Assembly: GCF_004340205.1 (NCBI RefSeq)
Contig: NZ_SLWB01000006.1
Coordinates: 62,001 to 126,000 of the forward strand
Length of the DNA: 64,000 nt
Direction of reading: 5' to 3'
Origin: Acetobacteroides hydrogenigenes
GTDB lineage: Bacteria > Bacteroidota > Bacteroidia > Bacteroidales > ZOR0009
Position 1 is the first letter of the stretch. The number at the start of each line of letters is the position of its first letter. Of this stretch, positions 43,548-51,333 are shown in pieces. The notes under the pieces are model-generated. The model was not told the DNA's origin, did no database searches, and saw nothing but the letters and a program-made list of their open reading frames with translations. The translations under genes were made by a program, and so were the position numbers.

Positions 43548-43716
43548 TGTAATTTCTCCCAACTTGAATTTGTGAAGCGTAATTTCCAGCTTTTTGCTTT
43601 TGATTTACTTTAGTTGTCTTTTTTATACCAATCCGATATCCTATTGCACCGCCAGTAATAAGACCTAGAATTAAAGTTATTATAGCTGTGCCAATACCTT
43701 CAAAAATCCATTCCAT
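43537..43716 (-). CDS. 59-aa membrane microprotein with a RHIM-like motif
   Basis: The gene starts at the ATG at 43716. Residues 3-30 are a hydrophobic, Gly-rich span (IFEGIGTAIITLILGLITGG), followed by a basic stretch. Residues 42-57 read KAGNYASQIQVGRNYN. The IQVG core equals the RHIM tetrad (V/I)Q(V/I/L/C)G, and the KAG...Q-[IL]-Q pattern is shared with the next gene's N-terminus. It overlaps that gene by 11 bases, so the two are translationally coupled. It could be a membrane effector that is triggered by amyloid-type contact (inference). Confidence 0.7.
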   Translation of the reverse strand: MEWIFEGIGTAIITLILGLITGGAIGYRIGIKKTTKVNQKQKAGNYASQIQVGRNYNDK

Positions 43717-43764
43717 AATTATTTTCTTTAAGTTTAACTTTCATGTTTGTAGTGTTTCATAGCC

Positions 43765-43999
43765 TTACATATGCACCATCATCCTCCCAAAGGTGCATAT
43801 ATACCAATCCAAATTTGTAGTGGTATGTACACCTTTTCCGCAAAAGAGGTGCATCTATCTATGTCGTAAACCCCAGCAACCCCGAAAGGGGCGCACACGA
43901 AGTGTAGATTACCGCTATACTTACCTTAGATTTACGATTCGAAATAGATGGGCGTAATGTAGCTAAAATATGCTACGGATGTTCGGTAAAGGTTAAAAT
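43765..43999. repeat. 235-bp structured repeat, copy 2
   Basis: It matches 22404-22641 end to end, including the paired TGCACC/GGTGCA, the exact ACACCTTTTCCGCAAAAGAG string, the CCCCGAAAGGGG hairpin and the CGTAAACC / GATTTACG outer pairing. As with copy 1, it sits directly upstream of AT-rich minus-strand cargo. Confidence 0.75.
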
Positions 44000-44039
44000 T
44001 CTGCCTGTAAAATGTATCTACCACACCTAAAAAGTGGCA

Positions 44040-44076
44040 AACCCAACACCAAGCGCTCATGGTATTGGGTTTTACC
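44040..44076 (-). terminator. hairpin terminator after the 44.1-kb gene
   Basis: AACCCAACACC and its near-inverse GGTATTGGGTT form a stem about 40 bases beyond the minus-strand stop. Confidence 0.65.
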
Positions 44077-44114
44077 TCGTTTGATAGAATATTTACGTAA
44101 TCCAGCTATGCCCT

Positions 44115-44819
44115 TTAAGCCTGCTCGCTCTCCTGTGCCGGAAGAGATGCATTTTTTAAGGCGGAGCGGCTACCTTTTTTAGCCGCTGGCCTTTCGTACA
44201 TAAAGTACTGCTGCTGCTTGGCGTGGCTGCCGCGGAAGGCAACCTTAGCAATATCGCATATGTTACGGGCAAAGCTCCATACCGCATTGTACTTGGCAAT
44301 ACGAATCTCGGTATTGGCAGGTCGATTGGTCTTTGCCAACGATTGAGCCGCAATGGCATCGGTTAGCCGTGTATGTAAGCTTTCCAGCTTGTTCATATAC
44401 CCCTTAGTAAGCCGTGCATCCAGCTTATCCTCATATTCGGGATCGCTGTAGTTGGCAATAATTTGGTTTAGCAGGCTTGCCATCTTCACAGGGTTGCTTC
44501 TTGCCTTCTCTACCCCCTTTCGTCCAAACCTAGTAGAGGCAGCAGCCTTATCGGATAGCGCTCTTTCGCAATGGAAGAAGAAAAACTGTACCTCTTCTCG
44601 GCACTCCTGCATAGTACGCTGAAGTTCCTCAGTGGCAATGGTTATGATGCCATTGCTCTCTAAGCTGGAGTAGTCGTTAAGACATTCTTCAACCTCAACG
44701 ATCTTGGCTTCAATTTCGGCTAAGGTGAGGCTAGGTTCTACGGACTGCAGCAGGTTAATGTCCTGCTTGGCAAATTCGAGCTTGGTCTTCGTTTCGGTTA
44801 GCATATCGCTATCAGACAT
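44115..44819 (-). CDS. cytosolic protein of unknown function
   Basis: From the ATG at 44819 (MSDSDMLTETKTKLEFAKQD) the protein has 234 residues, no signal peptide and a largely helical, charged sequence with a likely coiled coil in the first 90 residues. The C-terminal tail is rich in Lys, Ala and Ser. I recognise no domain. A start at 44849 would add ten residues. It is a single gene and the nearest to the strand-switching repeat array, with which no link can be shown. Confidence 0.6.
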   Translation of the reverse strand: MSDSDMLTETKTKLEFAKQDINLLQSVEPSLTLAEIEAKIVEVEECLNDYSSLESNGIITIATEELQRTMQECREEVQFFFFHCERALSDKAAASTRFGRKGVEKARSNPVKMASLLNQIIANYSDPEYEDKLDARLTKGYMNKLESLHTRLTDAIAAQSLAKTNRPANTEIRIAKYNAVWSFARNICDIAKVAFRGSHAKQQQYFMYERPAAKKGSRSALKNASLPAQESEQA

Positions 44820-45209
44820 CGTATAAGACCTTAAAAGTAGTTTACTCATTAGCTGTTAGCTTATTTCGAGCGGTTAGTAGTTATCCAATACTATTGAGCA
44901 TTGCAGTAGGCTTACAGATGCGCTTACGTTGCTGCCAGCACCTTAGCTGTAAGCTTGCCATAAAGTTACGCCAAAGCCTACCAACTTGTCAATAACCATA
45001 ATTGATTAATTTTAGCATACATAAAGATAAACAAAATCAATAAATGGTGCCGTATGCTGTAGCCGCTGCTTTTAGTGAAGCAGAGCCGTTGCTTTAGCGG
45101 TAGCTACCTACCGTTAAAGCGAAATAGAGGAACATACAGCTCCCCCAATTGTCCTCTATAAGCGGCTGCTGATACCCTAAAAGGAGTAGAAAAGCAATTT
45201 GAAGAACCC

Positions 45210-45625
45210 TTCCCCTTTCTCGAATATGGCTTAAACTATTTCGACAATGCTCTACGGAGCTTCGAGAGTAGTCAACGTAGCTTCGAGAGTAGCTTACGTG
45301 CTTTCGAAAGATGTTTACGCCATTTCGAGAGTAGCTTACGACGTTTCGAAAGACGTTTACGCCGTTTCGAGAGTAGTTTACGAGCTCGTAAACTATATTT
45401 TGAACGGCGTAAACCATTGTCGAAGCTCTGTAAACCATATTTTGAACGGCGTAAGCTTCCGTCGAAACGCCGTAAACCATATTTTGAATGGCGTAAGCTA
45501 CTATCGAAGCTCCGTAAACCATATTTTGAATGGCGTAAGCTACTATCGAAACTCCGTAAACCTTCATCGAAAGTGTGTAAAGCATCGAAAAAGCTCCGTA
45601 AGCTGCTCTCGAATCAAGCTTAACG
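45210..45625. repeat. strand-switching 21-bp repeat array centred on a palindrome
   Basis: On the left, TCGA lies at 45220, 45241, 45262, 45283, 45304, 45325, 45346 and 45367, exactly every 21 bases. On the right it lies at 45420, 45462, 45504 and 45546 (42-bp super-period with TTTTGAA units between), then 45567, 45585 and 45609. The right units are the reverse complement of the left ones (GTAAGCTACTCTCGAAA type). The switch point is a perfect 22-bp palindrome at 45374-45395 centred on GAGCTC. The two halves could fold into one long hairpin. Confidence 0.88.
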
Positions 45626-45689
45626 TGCTTTGAAGCGGATTATGCGAATTAAGAGTTGAAGGTAATCAAAAACGTTATAAGGCTTATGG

Positions 45690-46780
45690 GGATGTAATCC
45701 TCCCCTTTTTGAAAGGGGAGGTGCCCGAAGGTTGTAGCAACGCGGAAATCCCGAGAAGCGGGGGCGGAGGGGTTAATAATATCATGCATAAGCATATAAA
45801 AGAAACAGCAAACCACCCCGGCTTTCAGCCACCCCTCCTTTTAAAAAGGAGGGGAATACGCTTTGTGATAGGTTTAGCAGTAGCATAACCCCAACTCTTA
45901 ATTCGCATTGATTAGGTAGTGGTAGAGAGAAGGATATCCAGGGAATACGCTTTTAGCCCAAATTCTTCAATACAACGAGACGCATGCAATGCGTCTCTAC
46001 CCCCTGCGACGCTGATTCTGGCTGGTAGAGATGCGATGCTCGCGTCTCGAAACAAATTTAAGAATAGCTTTAACGCCCAAGTTTGCCAACAAACCAACAA
46101 TCAATGCTTGAAGAATTCTTAAAAGCGAAATCCCCGGAAGTCTATCCGCCTTTGACAACAGGCCAAGGATTTTTCTTAACGTCTCCCAGATAACAAAAAT
46201 GGAAGTGGAGCGTAGCGACATACCTCCTTAGCGGGATTATATGAATGGAGAAGTCAAAGAAGTCAAAGAATTGGTAATACGCCGAATAGCACTATCTCCC
46301 GCTTAATCGCTGAGCGAAGCCGAAGTGGCGGGGGCCAATGTCGTTAAAATAAGGAATACTCTTTTCTTCTTGTCATCCCGGTGAAGGCCGGGATCCACAG
46401 CCGTCAAGCTAAGCAGATGCATAGAATTACATTTAGTAAAATAACAGGATAAATATTAATAACCAGCATATAATTGAAACTGTTTATCCCCTCCTTTGGA
46501 GGGGTAGGGGTGGGTTAAGACGTTATTACCCACCCCCTGCCCCCTCCCATGGAGGGGATAACGTACTGCTATTGGGCGTTTGTCCCTTTAAATTCAGCCT
46601 TGGCTTGACGGCTATGGGCCGGGATCTCCTCCTAAAAAGTTCTTTTACCTTTTATGTGGAGATCCCGTGACAAGCACGGGATGACACTCCGAGGAAAGAT
46701 TATTCCTTAACTTAACGACATTGCCAGCGGGGGCAGGGGGTGGACAGTGCGTGCTATCCTTTTATGGGAGCCATTCTCTA
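45690..46780. repeat. region of mixed dispersed palindromes
   Basis: It contains CCCCTCC-type palindromes (about 45700-45720, 45835-45855, 46485-46560), a GAGACGCATGCAATGCGTCTC hairpin (45978-46002 area), TGTCATCCCGG-type elements (46374 and 46640-46685), and two copies of the GCTTGACGGCTATG motif (46401, 46604). No gene is convincing from here to 47058; the latter part holds the promoter of the beta-galactosidase gene. Confidence 0.6.
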
Positions 46781-47058
46781 ATGGTTCGCGCCTAACGCAT
46801 AGTCTATTGCATGTAATCCTACGTCTTTCGCCTTAAACGTTGATCGGATTACGGTACGGAATACCCTTATCCGAATGCAACATATTGCACAGAAACAAGC
46901 CGAATAACCATAAAATAACGATACTTCTTCTATTTCACTACGATAACTTCGGCAAGATGATACATTTGTAAGAAGGCGAAAAGTATTCCAAAAGATGCTT
47001 CATTCGATCCTAAGAAAAACTCTTAATACATCAAGCAGTTAACCTCAAATCACGGACG

Positions 47059-50000
47059 ATGAAAAAGTTAACCCTAGCACTTACCCTCTTTAGCCTTGTC
47101 ACGCAAGGCTTCGCCGTAAAGCCGGTACTGGAGGGTTTTAAGTATGCCGATATGAAAACACCGGTAGGTAACGAGTGGGAATCGCCGGAACAGCTGGCCC
47201 TAAACAAGGAGCAGCCTCGCGCATGGTTCTTCCCCTTTGCCGATGTCGAAAGCGCCCGCAAAGTGCTGCCCGAGAACTCCGCCTACTGGCAATCGCTGAA
47301 CGGACAATGGAAGTTCAGCTGGGTAAAATCGCCAGAGCTACGACCAAAGGGCTTCTACGAGCCAACCTTCGATGTCTCGTCGTGGGATAACATCACCGTT
47401 CCATCCAACTGGAATGTGGTGGGCATCCAAAAGGATGGCAGCCTGAAGTACGGTGTGCCCATCTACGTAAACCAAAAGGTGATCTTCCAGCACAGCGTAA
47501 AAGTTGGCGACTGGCGCGGAGGCGTTATGCGCACCCCACCTACCAGCTGGACAACCTACGAGTACCGTAACGAGGTAGGCTCGTACCGCCGCGACTTCGA
47601 GATTCCGCAGGACTGGGATGGCCGCGAGGTGTTCATCAACTTCGATGGCGTAGACTCGTTCTTCTACCTTTGGATCAACGGCCAGTACGTAGGATTCTCC
47701 AAAAACTCGCGCAACGCCGCTGCCTTCAACATCACCAAGTACCTAAAAAAGGGGAAAAACGTGGTTGCAGCCGAGGTCTACCGCAACTCCGACGGCTCGT
47801 TCCTCGAGGCACAGGATATGTACCGCCTTCCGGGCATTTTCCGCACCGTATCGCTATACTCTACCCCTAAAGTGCAGGTTCGCGACCTTAGGGTAAACCC
47901 CGATTTGGACCAAACATACACCAACGGTTCGCTCACCATCAACGCCGACATCCGCAACCTGGGTAAAGGCAAGGTTAAAGGCTACAAGATGGTGTACACC
48001 CTTTACGCAAACAAGCTCTACTCCGACGAGAACAGCCTCGTAAACGGCGCTACCGCCACCGCTACGGTTGATTTGGTTGATGCAGGCCAGCAGGTAGAGG
48101 CCCAGCCAGCAGTAATTAGGGTACAATCGCCCAACAAGTGGTCGGCCGAGCTGCCCTTCCGCTACACCCTCGTAGCCGAGCTTAAGGATGCCAAGAATAG
48201 GACCATCGAAACCGTATCGACCATTGTTGGATTCCGTAAGGTGGAAATCAAGGATACTAAAGCATCTGATGATGAATTCGGATTGGCCGGACGCTACTAC
48301 TACGTGAACGGCAAGACCGTGAAGCTGAAGGGCGTGAACCGCCACGAGATGAGCCCGGAGACGGGCCATGCCATCAGCCGCGAGAGAATGGAGCAGGAGA
48401 TTATGGTAATGAAGCGCGCCAACATCAACCACGTCCGCAACTCGCACTATACCGACGATCCTTACTGGTACTACCTCTGCAACAAGTACGGTATTTACCT
48501 AGAAGATGAGGCCAACATCGAATCGCACGAGTACTACTACGGCGAAGCCTCGCTTTCGCACCCTGTGGAGTGGAAGGCGGCACACGTGGCCCGCGTAATG
48601 GAGATGGCACATAGCAACATCAACAATCCATCTATCGTAATATGGTCGTTGGGCAACGAAGCTGGCCCTGGCAACAACTTTGTGGTGGCCTACAACGAGC
48701 TGAAGGCGTTCGACGCATCGCGCCCGGTTCAGTACGAGCGCAACAACGACATTGTAGACATGGGCTCCAACCAGTATCCATCCATCGGCTGGATGCAGGG
48801 TGCCGTAAAGGGCAAGTATAACATCAAATATCCTTTCCATATATCGGAGTACGCCCACGCAATGGGTAACGCCTGCGGCAACCTTGTAGACTACTGGAAG
48901 GCGATAGAATCGACCAACTTCTTCTGTGGCGCCGCCATCTGGGAATGGATAGACCAAAGCCTATGGTACTACGACAAGAAAACCGGCGACCGCTTCCTTA
49001 CCTACGGAGGTGACTTCGGCGATATGCCAAACGACGGACAGTTTATCTTTAAGGGCGTTGTTGATGCCAACCTCGCTCCTAAGCCCCACTACTACGAGGT
49101 GAAGAAGGTATACCAGCATATTGCTGTTGATAGCCTAAGCATTAGGGATGGCGCCTTCGAGGTGTTCAACAAGTACTACTTTAAAGATCTTTCGGACTAC
49201 TCGCTTCGCTGGTCGCTCTACGAAAACGGCAAGGAAGTTCAGGCAGGATATGTTGATATGGGCGCAGTTGCTCCACGTACCAAGAAAAAGATCGCCATAC
49301 CTTACCAGCTCGATAAGCTGAATGCCACATCGGAGTACTTTGTAAAGTTCCAGTTCGAGCTAAAGAACGATATGCCTTGGAATAGGAAGGGATACGTTCA
49401 GGCCGATGAGCAGTTTCCTGTTAAGAAGGCAACCAACCTTCCATCCGTAGCCGACGATGCCAAAGCAACCTCAACCGACAAGGTTGAAATTGTAGAATCG
49501 GCAACCAGCATCAAAACCGTGAAGGGCAAAGGCTTTGTAGCCGAGTTCGACACCAACACCGGAACCATCCACAGCCTTACCTACGGCAACGAAACCATCA
49601 TCGAGCCCGGCAATGGTCCTAAGCTAGATGCATTCCGCGCCTACGTAAATAATGACAACTGGTTTATGCCAAGATGGTTCGAGAATGGCCTTCACAACCT
49701 CAAGCACAAGGCTACTAGCAGCAACTTCATGAGGAAGGCTGATGGTACAGTGGTTGTAGCCTTCACCGTAGAATCGCAAGCCCCAAATGCGGCCCGCCTA
49801 GAAGGTGGTACAACGGCAACCCGTAATTCGCTAGTGGAGCTAACCGACAAGAGGTTTGGCGAGAACGACTTCAAGTTCACCACAAACCAAATTTTCACCA
49901 TCTATCCCGATGGTTCGATAGAGCTACAGGCCAGCATCAGCTCCAATCAGGAGACGATGGTTCTGCCTCGCTTGGGATATATGATAAAGGTGCCTCAAAG

Positions 50001-51090
50001 GTTTGCCGACTTTACCTACTACGGACGTGGCCCTATCGACAACTACAACGACCGCAAGTCGAGCCAGTTTGTAGAGCTGCACAAGAGCACCGTTAAGGAC
50101 GAGTACTTTAGCATTGCAAAGCCTCAGAACGTGGGTAACCACGAGGATGTACGCTGGTGCGCCTTAACCGACAAAGAAGGAAACGGCGCCCTATTTGTGG
50201 CAAGCGACCGCCTTTCGGTATCGGCGCTTCAGTACTCTGCCCTCGATATGACGCTTGCCGCACACTCGTATCTGCTTCCTAAAGCTGGAGATACCTACCT
50301 TAACCTCGACCTTGGAGTAACAGGCTTGGGCGGCAACAGCTGCGGACAGGGAGGTCCACTAGAGCACGACCGCATTAAAGCCGGACAAAACTCAATGGGC
50401 TTCATCATTCGCCCTGCGGCAGGTAAGGATCTTGTTAGAGCAGCTAGCGTAAAGGCTGCCGGAGAAGTACCTATTACCATCACCCGAAATCGTATCGGAG
50501 AGGTAAAAATCAATTCGACAAAAAAGGATGCCGTAATCTGCTACACCATAGGAAAGGATAAGGCAAAAGTCTACACCGATGCAATTCCTATGCGCAACGG
50601 AGGCTCGGTTACCGCATGGTACAAGGAGAATCCTCAGATGAAATTTTCGGCAGCCTTCCCTAAGATCGAGAGCATCCAAACCTCGGTAATCTTTACCAGC
50701 AGCGAAGAGGCCGGCGAAGGCGAAGCCGCTAACCTTACCGATGGCGACCCAAACACCATATGGCACACCATGTACTCGGTAACCGTTGCCAAGCACCCTC
50801 ACTGGGTTGATATGGATGCCGGCGAGGTTAAAACCATAAAAGGCTTTACATGGCTGCCACGTCAGGATGGCAACAATGGAGATGTAAAGGATTACACCAT
50901 TCATGTAAGTCTTGATGGTAAGAATTGGGGAGAGCCAATTGTGAAGGCCACCTTTGCAAGAAGCAAGGAAGAAAAGAAGGTGATGTTCGACAAGCCCGTA
51001 AAGGCTCGCTACATCCGCTTCACGGCCCTCAGCGAGCAAAGAGGACAGGACTATGCAACGGGTGCCGAAATCACAATCCTTGCAGAGTAG
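47059..51090 (+). CDS. GH2 beta-galactosidase with C-terminal F5/8-type domain
   Basis: The 1343-residue secreted enzyme has a short signal peptide, then the GH2 sugar-binding domain (about 70-270), an Ig-like domain and a TIM barrel (about 410-700). The acid/base is Glu534 in SLGNEAG and the nucleophile Glu597 in HISEYAHAMGN. A beta-galactosidase small-chain-type domain follows (about 820-1120), then a chitobiase-C-like segment, and residues about 1206-1343 form a discoidin/CBM32-like carbohydrate-binding domain (SLDGKNWGEP, ARYIRFTAL). It cleaves terminal beta-galactose from glycans in the periplasm or outside. It is a single gene with a terminator. Confidence 0.93.
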   Translation: MKKLTLALTLFSLVTQGFAVKPVLEGFKYADMKTPVGNEWESPEQLALNKEQPRAWFFPFADVESARKVLPENSAYWQSLNGQWKFSWVKSPELRPKGFYEPTFDVSSWDNITVPSNWNVVGIQKDGSLKYGVPIYVNQKVIFQHSVKVGDWRGGVMRTPPTSWTTYEYRNEVGSYRRDFEIPQDWDGREVFINFDGVDSFFYLWINGQYVGFSKNSRNAAAFNITKYLKKGKNVVAAEVYRNSDGSFLEAQDMYRLPGIFRTVSLYSTPKVQVRDLRVNPDLDQTYTNGSLTINADIRNLGKGKVKGYKMVYTLYANKLYSDENSLVNGATATATVDLVDAGQQVEAQPAVIRVQSPNKWSAELPFRYTLVAELKDAKNRTIETVSTIVGFRKVEIKDTKASDDEFGLAGRYYYVNGKTVKLKGVNRHEMSPETGHAISRERMEQEIMVMKRANINHVRNSHYTDDPYWYYLCNKYGIYLEDEANIESHEYYYGEASLSHPVEWKAAHVARVMEMAHSNINNPSIVIWSLGNEAGPGNNFVVAYNELKAFDASRPVQYERNNDIVDMGSNQYPSIGWMQGAVKGKYNIKYPFHISEYAHAMGNACGNLVDYWKAIESTNFFCGAAIWEWIDQSLWYYDKKTGDRFLTYGGDFGDMPNDGQFIFKGVVDANLAPKPHYYEVKKVYQHIAVDSLSIRDGAFEVFNKYYFKDLSDYSLRWSLYENGKEVQAGYVDMGAVAPRTKKKIAIPYQLDKLNATSEYFVKFQFELKNDMPWNRKGYVQADEQFPVKKATNLPSVADDAKATSTDKVEIVESATSIKTVKGKGFVAEFDTNTGTIHSLTYGNETIIEPGNGPKLDAFRAYVNNDNWFMPRWFENGLHNLKHKATSSNFMRKADGTVVVAFTVESQAPNAARLEGGTTATRNSLVELTDKRFGENDFKFTTNQIFTIYPDGSIELQASISSNQETMVLPRLGYMIKVPQRFADFTYYGRGPIDNYNDRKSSQFVELHKSTVKDEYFSIAKPQNVGNHEDVRWCALTDKEGNGALFVASDRLSVSALQYSALDMTLAAHSYLLPKAGDTYLNLDLGVTGLGGNSCGQGGPLEHDRIKAGQNSMGFIIRPAAGKDLVRAASVKAAGEVPITITRNRIGEVKINSTKKDAVICYTIGKDKAKVYTDAIPMRNGGSVTAWYKENPQMKFSAAFPKIESIQTSVIFTSSEEAGEGEAANLTDGDPNTIWHTMYSVTVAKHPHWVDMDAGEVKTIKGFTWLPRQDGNNGDVKDYTIHVSLDGKNWGEPIVKATFARSKEEKKVMFDKPVKARYIRFTALSEQRGQDYATGAEITILAE

Positions 51091-51120
51091 TCAGCAGACA
51101 TTATAGAATTTAATAGCATA

Positions 51121-51156
51121 AAACCGCAGTTAGGGATTCCTAGCTGCGGTTTTTGC
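51121..51156 (+). terminator. terminator after beta-galactosidase
   Basis: AAACCGCAG.. and its inverse CTGCGGTTT form a stem followed by TTTTGC; it is 31 bases after the stop. Confidence 0.85.
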
Positions 51157-51333
51157 TTATAGATACTTATACCCATCCAAATAAAACGCTTCTATTCTCG
51201 GGTTGATATCAGCTTCCGGCTAAAAATTTCTTCTTCACCTCCCAATATTTCCCTTTCACCCTACAGGTGGCAATAAACATTAGCTTAAACACGATTCATT
51301 ACTAGTTCTTACTTTAAATCACACGCAGTAGCT

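Noticed and set aside
45094-45633. Long frames on both strands over the strand-switching array
   Set aside because: They are artefacts of the 21-bp period; both strands look equally open, and neither has a start context or composition of a real gene.
46374-46690. TGTCATCCCGG-type palindromes as a complete mobile element
   Set aside because: They are short and scattered, and no transposase or clear ends are seen; kept only as dispersed repeats.
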